Shown: positions 1-7,732, numbered from the stretch's first letter. The stretch is DNA of 10,810 bases from Sulfuriferula multivorans (GCA_010365175.1 JAAFGW010000079.1:1-10810), one strand, 5' to 3'. Notes: a model not told the origin generated them from the sequence alone. Numbers and translations are program-made.

Positions 1-74
1 GTCAGCTTCCGGAATGCTTCCGCCTTCATCTCGTCACCTATCCCATTGATTCGCTTGAAATCAGCATAGACCAA
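1..74 (-). CDS. Possible 5' end of an unrecognised gene cut by the window edge
   Basis: Reading leftwards on the minus strand, a frame stays open from just after a TAA at 80-78 to the window edge. A TTG lies at 74-72 and an ATG at 29-27. The ATG is preceded by AGGTGA (complement of 34-39) with a 4-base gap, a usable ribosome binding site, so the ATG is the better start if the gene is real. The visible peptide from the TTG is hydrophilic and includes DFKRINGIGDEMKAEAFRKL. I do not recognise it, and no family can be assigned. The opposite strand is also open from 1 to its TAG at 67-69, so this short stretch cannot settle which strand, if either, is coding. Confidence 0.22.
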   Translation of the reverse strand, partial: MVYADFKRINGIGDEMKAEAFRKL

Positions 75-186
75 TATTTAACAGTGACATAGCCTTTAAC
101 AAACAGCTAAAATCAGTCGTTTACGTTGCCTGTTGCCGAGTGATTAATCGTAGAATTATTCGCATAAACGGTTTCAACAGCAATCT

Positions 187-248
187 CATCCGATCTTTGG
201 ATGGGCCTGCGATTACACCGCCAACCCTATTGGGTAAGCGGTGTAATC
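187..248. terminator. Two adjacent stem-loops downstream of the 257-700 gene
   Basis: The larger hairpin pairs GATTACACCGC (211-221) with GCGGTGTAATC (238-248), a perfect 11-bp stem. Its 16-base loop can form an inner stem of ACCC (224-227) with GGGT (232-235). A smaller hairpin pairs CATCC (187-191) with GGATG (199-203). They begin 9 bases past the stop codon of the minus-strand hypothetical gene, a typical place for transcript 3' ends. No T-run follows on either strand, so this is not a textbook intrinsic terminator. It could instead be a transcript-stabilising hairpin or a dispersed palindromic repeat. Confidence 0.4.
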
Positions 249-256
249 CGTATGGC

Positions 257-700
257 TTACGAGTTCAAGGGTGGAATGACACATTCAGCAGACTCGTTTT
301 CTGACATCAGAATCATGTCCCGCGCATGCACGACAAACCGCGACAGGGCTTCACATTTTTTCGGGCTTGCATTGGCACGGTCATCGATCAGTGTGGACAC
401 AGTGACGGCCAGTGCGTCACACGCATTCATCAAGCGCTCCATCTGTGCGATCCCGGCACATTCTCGTAGCTGTAACAGCGCGAGTGCATAGGCAAGGATG
501 TCATCCTGAGTCAGGGTCTCAGGATGATTCAAGCATCCATCCGAGACGATGACTTCGATTTTCTTCAATGCGTCCAGGGTTGAGGCAACTGCATTCCGAG
601 GTGGGCGAAGCGGCAAGCTCTGTTGACGCTTAGAGTCGTTATAAAACGGCATGGCTATATAGGCATGCTGCCCCATATTCAGATAATGTGCATTTCGCAT
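257..700 (-). CDS. Hypothetical protein, 147 residues
   Basis: I do not recognise this protein. The start is well supported: the ATG at 700-698 is preceded by GGAGGA (complement of 707-712) six bases away. The translation ends at TAA (259-257). No signal peptide or membrane span is evident. Residues 1-40 are basic and polar and look loosely structured. From about residue 43 to 133 the sequence looks mainly helical, with regular leucine, alanine and isoleucine spacing (DDILAYALALLQLRECAG, MNACDALAVTVSTLIDDR), suggesting a small soluble helical domain. Cysteines occur in the helical part but not as a metal-binding CxxC pair. It appears to be a lone gene: the nearest solid neighbour, dbpA, is divergent and about 375 bases away. 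Several palindromes lie in its upstream region. No function is proposed. Confidence 0.7.
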   Translation of the reverse strand: MRNAHYLNMGQHAYIAMPFYNDSKRQQSLPLRPPRNAVASTLDALKKIEVIVSDGCLNHPETLTQDDILAYALALLQLRECAGIAQMERLMNACDALAVTVSTLIDDRANASPKKCEALSRFVVHARDMILMSENESAECVIPPLNS

Positions 701-734
701 GATGGTTCCTCCAGCGAAAAATACTGACGCGGCA

Positions 735-749
735 CGTCATCTCATGACG
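735..749. promoter_or_regulatory. Palindrome in the upstream region of the 257-700 gene
   Basis: CGTCAT (735-740) and ATGACG (744-749) form a perfect 6-bp inverted repeat around CTC. CGGCA just before it and TGCCG three bases after it extend the dyad imperfectly. It lies about 35-50 bases upstream of the hypothetical gene's start. It could be a regulator binding site or a 5' leader hairpin. No regulator is identified. Confidence 0.25.
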
Positions 750-898
750 GCATGCCGGGTATTGAGTTCTTCTGGTCAATCTACAGCCAGACACTGGGTA
801 TAGACCATCGAAAACAGGGAGCGGTTGTGGGTTGAGCGTGTTCATTTTTCTTTAACAACAAGGCTTTCCAAGACGTTTGTGAACGTACCATTCAAAAA

Positions 899-914
899 TA
901 GTATATTTATACTA
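899..914. promoter_or_regulatory. AT-rich perfect dyad, possible operator or overlapping -10 elements
   Basis: TAGTATA (899-905) and TATACTA (908-914) form a perfect 7-bp inverted repeat around TT. The dyad contains -10-like hexamers on both strands: TATATT at 902-907 on plus, and TATACT (complement of 900-905) on minus. It could therefore be a divergent promoter core or a binding site for a dimeric regulator. No matching -35 hexamer at 16-18 bases was found, so the promoter reading is weak. Confidence 0.3.
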
Positions 915-1063
915 GCATGGATTGTTGGCCTTGCTGTGTAAGGGATAGCCGGGATGGGACCGCCTTGGGGTTCCTTGGTTTTGCCTCAAGCTTCATTCCA
1001 AAGGGTTCAGGTTTTATACGATTTTCCGTATGAACACAGGCAGAAAGCTGCCTCGTCCCCTCG

Positions 1064-1069
1064 TATAAT
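1064..1069 (+). promoter_or_regulatory. Consensus -10 box (TATAAT) immediately upstream of dbpA
   Basis: A perfect TATAAT ends 5 bases before the dbpA ATG at 1075. Transcription usually begins about 7 bases past the -10 box, so the start would fall on or next to the A of the ATG. No -35 match is seen at 16-18 bases; that position (about 1041-1046) lies inside a small hairpin sequence. No ribosome binding site is present other than AGG at 1071-1073, which is too close to use. Together this points to a leaderless mRNA. Confidence 0.45.
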
Positions 1070-1074
1070 CAGGC

Positions 1075-2538
<1,464 letters not shown>

Positions 2539-2623
2539 GGACATCAACGAGACGACGCTGAACTGGGGTGAACGTAATCCGGGTGGATTGGCAGACGGTT
2601 TAGATTTCGCCGCAACATTGTCC

Positions 2624-2650
2624 AGAACGGAATGCATACACCCGTTTTTT
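2624..2650 (+). terminator. Weak intrinsic terminator downstream of dbpA
   Basis: AGAACGG (2624-2630) can pair with CCGTTTT (2642-2648) across an 11-base loop, with one G-U pair. The right arm merges into a run of six T at 2645-2650. It starts 86 bases past the dbpA stop codon. The stem is short and the loop long, so termination here may be incomplete. Confidence 0.4.
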
Positions 2651-2694
2651 AGCGCCTCATATTTTTGAACCGACGTGATTATATTGATATGAGC

Positions 2695-2892
2695 CTTGAT
2701 CCCCTGGCCATTACACGGCTACAAAACGGCCCACAAAATGCTACGTTGATTAATAAACGATGTGCCCATTCTCTCCTTTCGTTTCGACTCGCGAAGACCG
2801 GGCCAAGAACCGCCATGGTGAACTGCACGTGAAGTAATCCGCGACGATTGTCGCCATGTAAAAGGCCACACCTTTGGGTGTGGCCTTTTTTT
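2695..2892 (+). ncRNA. Candidate small RNA between dbpA and the convergent operon
   Basis: A strong plus-strand terminator at 2860-2892 lies more than 320 bases beyond dbpA and after a weak dbpA terminator, so it may belong to a separate transcript. Upstream is a modest promoter-like pair, TTGAAC (2665-2670), 17 bases, TATGAG (2688-2693), which would start an RNA near 2700. The span can fold: GCCC (2764-2767) with GGGC (2800-2803) enclosing CTTTCG/CGCGAAG, then GCGAC-GATT-GTCGC (2841-2854), then the terminator. A 47-codon frame at 2689-2832 has no ribosome binding site. It is not RNase P RNA or tmRNA by their signature sequences. The terminator may instead simply serve the minus-strand operon from the other side. 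Confidence 0.3.
2860..2892. terminator. Strong intrinsic terminator, stronger on plus but usable on both strands
   Basis: AAAAGGCCACACC (2860-2872) pairs perfectly with GGTGTGGCCTTTT (2877-2889) around a TTTG loop. On the plus strand the right arm runs into seven T (2886-2892), a classic terminator. On the minus strand the same hairpin ends with the complement of AAAA (2860-2863), a shorter U-tract, and it lies 24 bases past the methyltransferase stop codon. It therefore probably ends the minus-strand operon as well as any plus-strand transcript. Confidence 0.88.
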
Positions 2893-2916
2893 GATGCAAT
2901 CGATTGTGCAGCGTGA

Positions 2917-3624
2917 TTAAATTCCGATTCCGTATACAACCAACCGGTCTTTGACCACATCGGTTTGTCCGCGCCAGCTTTTCGCGCTGCGGGTCTGGAT
3001 CAACTGCCCGGGCAAACTGAGATCCGCACCGACGCTGATGAGGGTGTTGGGCGAAAGCGTGGTGGCGAGTGCTTCCATCAGTGCCACGCTGCGATAGGGC
3101 GTTTCAATGAACAGCTGGGTGGCTTTGTCGCGGCGCGCAGTGATTTCAAGTTCGCGAATTTTCTGGCTGCGCTCGGGCTCCTTGGCGGGCAGGTAGCCGT
3201 GGAAAGCGAAACGTTGCCCACCCAGGCCCGACGCCATCAGCGCCAGCAGAATCGACGACGGGCCGATCAGCGGAACCACGGGAATGTTGTCGCGATGCGC
3301 CGCCATGACCAGCGCGGCGCCGGGGTCGGCGACAGCAGGGCAGCCCGCCTCGGACAGCAGGCCGACGTCGTGCCCGGCCTTGAGTGGCGCGAGTAATAGC
3401 GGGATGGCCGAGGCCGTAGTGTGTTCGTTGAGCTCTTCAATCTGCAGAGTCTGAATCGGCTGCGGATGGCCCATGGCTTTGAGATGCGCGCGCGCAGTTT
3501 TGGCGCGTTCGACGACAAAGTATTCGAGCTGGCGTGCGAGAGCAAGGGTGTCCGGCGGCAGGCAGGTGTCCGGACTGACGGGTCCGAGCGGGACGGGGAT
3601 CAGGTAAAGCGTGCCGCTCGCCAT
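2917..3624 (-). CDS. RsmI-like SAM-dependent methyltransferase (tetrapyrrole methylase fold)
   Basis: This 235-residue protein belongs to the family that includes RsmI, the 16S rRNA C1402 2'-O-methyltransferase. Family landmarks are GTLYLIPVPLG (4-14), the glycine-rich LLSEAGCPAVADPGAALV segment (about 89-106), LIGPSSILLALMASGL (about 118-133) and HGYLPAKEPERSQ (about 141-153). It departs from canonical RsmI: the first motif lacks the usual TPIGN, the second reads SEAGCP rather than SDAGTP, and the protein is about 45-50 residues shorter. It is better viewed as the RsmI-like paralogue often found beside maf in betaproteobacteria; the substrate is not established. Its ATG (3624-3622) shares one base with the yceF stop (TGATG), implying translational coupling. 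A terminator follows 24 bases after its stop. Confidence 0.85.
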   Translation of the reverse strand: MASGTLYLIPVPLGPVSPDTCLPPDTLALARQLEYFVVERAKTARAHLKAMGHPQPIQTLQIEELNEHTTASAIPLLLAPLKAGHDVGLLSEAGCPAVADPGAALVMAAHRDNIPVVPLIGPSSILLALMASGLGGQRFAFHGYLPAKEPERSQKIRELEITARRDKATQLFIETPYRSVALMEALATTLSPNTLISVGADLSLPGQLIQTRSAKSWRGQTDVVKDRLVVYGIGI

Positions 3625-4217
3625 CAGGGCACCTGCGCTGCTGTCAGGACGTCCACGCCTTCGTTCAGCAGCATCTCAGTCAACGTCATCAGCGGCAGGC
3701 CAATCAGCGCGGTGGGATCGGGGCTGTCCATGCGGGTCATCAGTGCGATTCCGAGGGCTTCGCTTTTGGCCGCTCCCGCGCAGTCGTAGGGCTGCTCTTT
3801 ATTCAGGTAAGCGGTGATCTGTGCGTCGGTGAGCGAGCGGATGTGAACCACGGTCGGCACGTCGCGTGTTTGCGTGTGACCGCTGCGGCTGTTCAAGAGC
3901 GTCAACGCGGTATGAAACACCATCGCTTTGCCCTGCATTTTTTTCAATTGAGTAAAGGCGTTGTCGAAGTTGCCGGGTTTGCCAAGCTGTTCGCTGTCGA
4001 GCATCAGTACCTGATCGGAGCCGATGATGAGGGCGTCGGGCCAGGTTGCTGCTGCAGCCTGCGCCTTCATCACCGACAGACGAAGGGCGGTAGCTGAGGG
4101 GGGTTCATCCGGCAGCGGCATTTCGTCAACTTCGGGCGAAAGGATTTCGAATGGCATGCCCAGTCGTGTCAGCAGCGCACGCCGATAGCGCGAGGTGGAA
4201 GCAAGAACCAAGGTCAT
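3624..4217 (-). CDS. yceF: Maf family nucleotide pyrophosphatase, YceF type
   Basis: Maf proteins hydrolyse modified or non-canonical nucleoside triphosphates to monophosphates. The YceF subgroup prefers 7-methyl-GTP in E. coli. The 197-residue product begins with LVLASTSRYRRALL (3-16), the Maf substrate loop, then has SPEVDE (27-32), the catalytic aspartate in IIGSDQV (D68), CAGAAKSEALGIAL (about 146-159) and IGLPL near the end. The arginine pair in the substrate loop and the reading SDQV rather than ADT(V) mark YceF against the dTTP/UTP-specific YhdE group. The ATG overlaps the pycB stop by 4 bases (ATGA). In many proteobacteria yceF lies beside yceD-rpmF-plsX-fabH, as here, but in this window pycAB separate them. 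Confidence 0.93.
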   Translation of the reverse strand: MTLVLASTSRYRRALLTRLGMPFEILSPEVDEMPLPDEPPSATALRLSVMKAQAAAATWPDALIIGSDQVLMLDSEQLGKPGNFDNAFTQLKKMQGKAMVFHTALTLLNSRSGHTQTRDVPTVVHIRSLTDAQITAYLNKEQPYDCAGAAKSEALGIALMTRMDSPDPTALIGLPLMTLTEMLLNEGVDVLTAAQVP

Positions 4218-6058
4218 TCGGGCTGGATCTCGACCAGTGCCATATCGGGGGTGACGGCATCGCCTTTCTTGGCGTAGATGCTGATGACAAGGCCGGCGAT
4301 AGGCGCCTGGACTTCGTTTTCCATTTTCATCGCCTCAATCACCAGCACGCCATCGCCGGCCTTCACGTTCTGGCCGATGCTGACCAGCACATCGACGACT
4401 GTGCCGGGCATGGCTGCGGTGACGTGGCCGGGGTGGCTGGCGCGCGGGTTTTGTCCATTTTCATGGGTAGCAGCGTTGGTTTTGCGCGGGGTGTTGTCGT
4501 CGCCAGAGACTGCAACCTCATTCAGCGATTCGACCAGCACTTCTTCAGTGATGCCATCAACTGACACGAAATAGGGACGTTGGGAGGCGTCGCTACGGCC
4601 GCTGCCCGACAGTTTGATGTGATACGTCTCGCCATGCAGCGTAATCTTGAATTCATCTGCAGCGTAGCGCGGTGCATTGGCTTGCTCGGCACTACCCGGC
4701 GGGAGCAGTTGCTCGGGTTTGAGACTGCCGGCTGCGCGTTCCTGTAGCCAGGTTTTGCCGATTTCAGGGAACATGGCGTAGGTCAGCACATCTTCGTCAG
4801 ATTTGGCCAGGCTTTCGATTTCACCTCGCAACTTGTCGAGTTCATCACCCAACAGGTCAGCCGGTCGGCCAGTGGTGACTTCCAGGTCGCCTATGGCCAT
4901 CTTTCGAACCTCTTCGTTGACATGGCCCGGTGCCTGCCCATAGCGGCCTTGCAGGTAGAGCTTCACTTCATTGGTGACCGACTTGTAGCGCGCGCCGGTC
5001 ATCACATTCAATGCGGCCTGCGTGCCCACGATTTGCGAAGTGGGGGTGACCAGCGGCGGGAAACCCAAGTCTTCGCGCACCCGCGGAATTTCCTCGAGTA
5101 CTGCATCCATCTTGTCGATTGCGCCTTGCTCCTTAAGCTGGTTGGCGAGGTTGGAGATCATCCCGCCCGGCACCTGGTTGATCAGCACGCGGGTATCAGT
5201 GCCGGTGAAAGCGGATTCGAACTGCCAGTATTTCTTGCGCACTTCCTTGAAATAGGCCGAGACTTCCTCGATCTGCGGCAGCGACAATCCGGTGTCGTAT
5301 TCGGTGCCAGCGAAAGCTGCCACCAGGCTTTGCGTGGTCGGATGACTGGCCCCTTCTGAAAATGCACCGACGCAGGTGTCGATGATGGAGGCGCCGGCTT
5401 CGACTGCCTTCATATGCGTCATGTGCGCGAGGCCGGAGGTGGCATGGCTGTGGGTGTGAATGGGGAGGTTGGTGGCTTCACGAATTGCGCGCACCAGTTC
5501 GTACGCGGTGTAGGGCGTGAGCAGTCCCGCCATGTCTTTAATTGCGATAGTGTCACAGCCCATCTCGGCCAGGCCTTTGGCAAGTTCGACAAAGTGCGGA
5601 ATGTTGTGCACCGGGCTGGTGGTGAAGCAGACGGTACCTTCGGCATGCTTGCCAGCGGCTTTGACTGCTTCTACCGACACGCGAAGATTACGCAGGTCGT
5701 TCATCGCATCAAAGATGCGGAACACGTCGACGCCGTTGTCGGCGGATTTCTGTACGAATGCGCGCACCACATCGTCCGAATAATTGCGGTAGCCGAGCAG
5801 GTTTTGTCCGCGCAGCAGCATTTGGATTCGTGTATTTGGCAGGGCTTTGCGTAATTTACGCAGGCGCTCCCACGGGTCTTCGCGCAGGAAGCGTACGCAG
5901 GCGTCGAAGGTCGCACCGCCCCAGGCTTCCAGTGACCAGAAACCAATTTGGTCGAGCGCGCTGCAGATTGGCAGCATGTCAGCGGTTTGCATGCGCGTGG
6001 CGATAAGCGATTGGTGACCATCGCGCAGGACGAGTTCAGTGATGTGTACTTTGGCCAT
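4214..6058 (-). CDS. pycB: Pyruvate carboxylase subunit B (carboxyltransferase plus biotin carrier)
   Basis: The 614-residue protein transfers carboxyl from biotin to pyruvate, making oxaloacetate. The N-terminal carboxyltransferase barrel has the metal-binding aspartate in LRDGHQS (D13), the carboxylated lysine in IKDMAG (K174) and the metal-binding histidines in HTHSHATSG (H203, H205). A conserved PYC/OADA domain covers roughly 300-460. A charged, proline-containing linker (about 515-545) leads to a biotinyl domain with EAMKMENEV, the biotin-accepting lysine being K578. The same architecture occurs in the alpha subunit of oxaloacetate decarboxylase (OadA). The partner biotin carboxylase just upstream, and the lack of OadB or OadG membrane subunits, favour pyruvate carboxylase. 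It starts 3 bases after the pycA stop and has an AGGGA ribosome binding site inside the end of pycA. Confidence 0.9.
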   Translation of the reverse strand: MAKVHITELVLRDGHQSLIATRMQTADMLPICSALDQIGFWSLEAWGGATFDACVRFLREDPWERLRKLRKALPNTRIQMLLRGQNLLGYRNYSDDVVRAFVQKSADNGVDVFRIFDAMNDLRNLRVSVEAVKAAGKHAEGTVCFTTSPVHNIPHFVELAKGLAEMGCDTIAIKDMAGLLTPYTAYELVRAIREATNLPIHTHSHATSGLAHMTHMKAVEAGASIIDTCVGAFSEGASHPTTQSLVAAFAGTEYDTGLSLPQIEEVSAYFKEVRKKYWQFESAFTGTDTRVLINQVPGGMISNLANQLKEQGAIDKMDAVLEEIPRVREDLGFPPLVTPTSQIVGTQAALNVMTGARYKSVTNEVKLYLQGRYGQAPGHVNEEVRKMAIGDLEVTTGRPADLLGDELDKLRGEIESLAKSDEDVLTYAMFPEIGKTWLQERAAGSLKPEQLLPPGSAEQANAPRYAADEFKITLHGETYHIKLSGSGRSDASQRPYFVSVDGITEEVLVESLNEVAVSGDDNTPRKTNAATHENGQNPRASHPGHVTAAMPGTVVDVLVSIGQNVKAGDGVLVIEAMKMENEVQAPIAGLVISIYAKKGDAVTPDMALVEIQPE

Positions 6059-6061
6059 GGA

Positions 6062-7480
6062 TTACAGTCCCTGATGCGCGGCAATGGCAGCTGCGATGGC
6101 AGCAGCAATCACTTCCGGCGGTTTTTTTTCAGTGTATTGGGTGAGTTCCGGATGCTCATCCACGAAGCTGGTGTTAAAGCGTCCGCTGCGGAACTCGGGA
6201 TTCTTGAGGATTTCCTGATAATAGGGGATCGTCGTTTTGACGCCATAAACCAGCATATCGGCGAGCGCGCGGCGACCCCGCGCAATGGTCGATTCCCAAG
6301 TCAGATTCCACACCGTAAGTTTGGCGCACATGGAGTCGAAGTAGGGTGGAATCACATAATCGGTGTAAATCGCCGCATCCACCCGCACGCCAGGGCCACC
6401 CGGTGAATAGTAGCGCGTGATGCGGCCCAGACTGGGGAGAAACTCGTTTTTCGGGTCTTCGGCGTTGACGCGGAATTCGATGGCGAAGCCGCGATGCTTG
6501 ATCTCCTCCTGCTTGTACTGCAGGGGCAATCCCGAGGCGATGCGGATCTGCTCCCCCACGATGTCGACGCCGGTGATGGTTTCGGTAATGGGGTGCTCAA
6601 CCTGCAGGCGGGTATTCATCTCCATGAAGAAGAACTGGTTGTCGCTGTCGAGCAGGAATTCCACCGTGCCGGCATTGACATACCCTACGGCCTTCGCGGC
6701 GCGTACCGCCAGTTTGCCGATGTACTGCCGTTGCGCTTCGGTGAGTTGGGGAGACGGGGCGATTTCGATCAGTTTCTGGTTGCGCCGCTGGATCGAGCAG
6801 TCGCGTTCGAACAAATGGATGATGTTGCCCTGCGTGTCACCCAGAATCTGTACTTCGATGTGCTTGGGGTGGACCACGCATTTCTCAACGAAAACCTCGG
6901 GCTTGCCAAAGGCCTTGCTGGCCTCTGAGACCACACGGTCGTAATTTTTAAGCAGGTCGGCTTCGCTGTCGCAACGGCGAATTCCGCGTCCGCCTCCGCC
7001 ATTGGTCGCCTTGAGCATTACCGGGTAACCGATCTTGTTGGCCAGCGTGCGGGCTTCCTCGACGTTTGCCAGATTGTGATCTGACCCCGGAATCACCGGA
7101 ATGCCGGCCGCAATCATCGCGTTACGTGCCTGGATTTTGTCGCCCATGCGTCGGATCACGGTATCGGAAGGGCCGATAAAGCGAATCCCGCGTCGGGCGC
7201 AAATCGTCGCCAGATCGGGGTTTTCCGAGAGAAAGCCATAGCCTGGATGCAGCGCATCGCAACCCGAAGCCGCGGCCAGGTTGACCAGCGTATGGGCGTT
7301 CAAATAGCCGAGAATCGGATCTTTTCCGATGTGGTAAGCCTCGTCAGCTTTCTTGACGTGGAGCGCGTGGCGGTCGGCATCGGTATAGATGGCGACTGAC
7401 TTGATCCCCAGTTCGGCACAGGCGCGAACGATGCGGACAGCGATCTCGCCCCGGTTGGCGACCAGTATTTTCTTGAGCAT
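6062..7480 (-). CDS. pycA: Pyruvate carboxylase subunit A (biotin carboxylase, AccC-like)
   Basis: The 472-residue ATP-grasp enzyme carboxylates the biotin on PycB using ATP and bicarbonate. It shows the biotin carboxylase N-domain (KKILVANRGEIAVRI, 3-17), HPGYGFLSEN (78-87), MGDK with K115, the ATP-binding lysine and glycine loop LKATNGGGGRGIR (156-168), and the active-site set E274, E287, N289, R291 in MEMNTRLQVEHP. It resembles the AccC subunit of acetyl-CoA carboxylase, but AccC is normally encoded with AccB, whereas here the partner is PycB. The C-terminus carries an alanine-rich tail, IAAAIAAAIAA, beyond the usual family end. The ATG at 7480 has AGGCG (complement of 7486-7490) as a plausible ribosome binding site. 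It is the first gene of the minus-strand operon, and a palindromic element starts only 24 bases upstream. Confidence 0.92.
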   Translation of the reverse strand: MLKKILVANRGEIAVRIVRACAELGIKSVAIYTDADRHALHVKKADEAYHIGKDPILGYLNAHTLVNLAAASGCDALHPGYGFLSENPDLATICARRGIRFIGPSDTVIRRMGDKIQARNAMIAAGIPVIPGSDHNLANVEEARTLANKIGYPVMLKATNGGGGRGIRRCDSEADLLKNYDRVVSEASKAFGKPEVFVEKCVVHPKHIEVQILGDTQGNIIHLFERDCSIQRRNQKLIEIAPSPQLTEAQRQYIGKLAVRAAKAVGYVNAGTVEFLLDSDNQFFFMEMNTRLQVEHPITETITGVDIVGEQIRIASGLPLQYKQEEIKHRGFAIEFRVNAEDPKNEFLPSLGRITRYYSPGGPGVRVDAAIYTDYVIPPYFDSMCAKLTVWNLTWESTIARGRRALADMLVYGVKTTIPYYQEILKNPEFRSGRFNTSFVDEHPELTQYTEKKPPEVIAAAIAAAIAAHQGL

Positions 7481-7504
7481 GGGTTCGCCTGACGTTGGGT
7501 GGAT

Positions 7505-7725
7505 TAGCCCAAACGTTTCATAAATTAACGCGTGCCTTCGCAGGTCAGCGGAGTCGTTGCGCTTTAGCGCTTACGAATCCGGCGTACCCCTTGCGGGTGC
7601 TTTTGTTTCGTATGGAAATTTTTTTCAGTCGGGCGTATGAATAACTACGCCGCTCCTTCTCAAAATTCCCCTACAAAACAAAATCCTGCGCGATCATCAC
7701 GCGAATTCATGAAACGTTCGGGCTA
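7505..7725. mobile_element. MITE-like element or collapsed insertion sequence between divergent operons
   Basis: The outer 22 bases at 7505-7526 are the reverse complement of 7704-7725 at 20 positions; the shared core reads TAGCCCRAACGTTTCAT. After a 2-base bulge, CGCGTG (7529-7534) matches 7698-7703, and CGCAGG (7539-7544) matches 7685-7690, so each arm is about 40 bases. The 140-base interior has no open gene but holds hairpins GCGCT-TT-AGCGC (7559-7570) and GGCGTA/TACGCC (7632-7637, 7646-7651). Long terminal inverted repeats around a short non-coding core are the mark of a MITE or an internally deleted IS. No clean target duplication is visible: GGGT occurs at 7497-7500 and 7726-7729, but at unequal distances from the ends. 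It might instead be a large RNA-folding leader. Confidence 0.6.
7584..7608 (+). terminator. Terminator-like hairpin inside the palindromic element
   Basis: GTACCC (7584-7589) pairs with GGGTGC (7595-7600) across CTTGC, with one T-G pair, followed by TTTTGTTT (7601-7608). On the plus strand this resembles a short intrinsic terminator. It would stop transcription passing from the element towards the yceD promoter. The stem is short, so the assignment is tentative. Confidence 0.3.
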
Positions 7726-7732
7726 GGGTTCT

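Larger units (their letters stand above)
701..1074. other. Intergenic region between the divergent hypothetical gene and dbpA
   Basis: This 374-base stretch separates two divergent genes. I see no convincing protein gene in it; a 68-residue minus-strand frame at 639-845 has no ribosome binding site and no recognisable content. It holds palindromes at 735-749 and 899-914, a weak dyad ACGTT-TGTG-AACGT at 873-886, a hairpin AGGCAG-AAAG-CTGCCT at 1038-1053, and the dbpA -10 box at 1064-1069. No good -35/-10 pair for the minus-strand gene could be settled by eye. Confidence 0.5.

Noticed and set aside
119..150. GTTTACGTTGCC also present at 7801-7812, each followed by TTAATCG about a dozen bases later
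   Set aside because: A few 12-base matches are expected by chance in a window this size, and the sequences between the shared blocks do not align.
639..845. 68-codon minus-strand frame upstream of the hypothetical gene
   Set aside because: No ribosome binding site, no family resemblance, and it overlaps the well-supported start of the 257-700 gene.
2539..2916. RNase P RNA or tmRNA in the gap beside an rsmI-like gene
   Set aside because: rnpB often lies near rsmI, but the conserved GAGGAAAGTCCGGGC-type block and tmRNA end sequences are absent and the space is too short.
4214..7480. Reading pycAB as an oxaloacetate decarboxylase sodium pump or as acetyl-CoA carboxylase
   Set aside because: No OadB or OadG membrane subunits and no accB are nearby; the adjacent biotin carboxylase and biotinylated carboxyltransferase fit two-subunit pyruvate carboxylase better.
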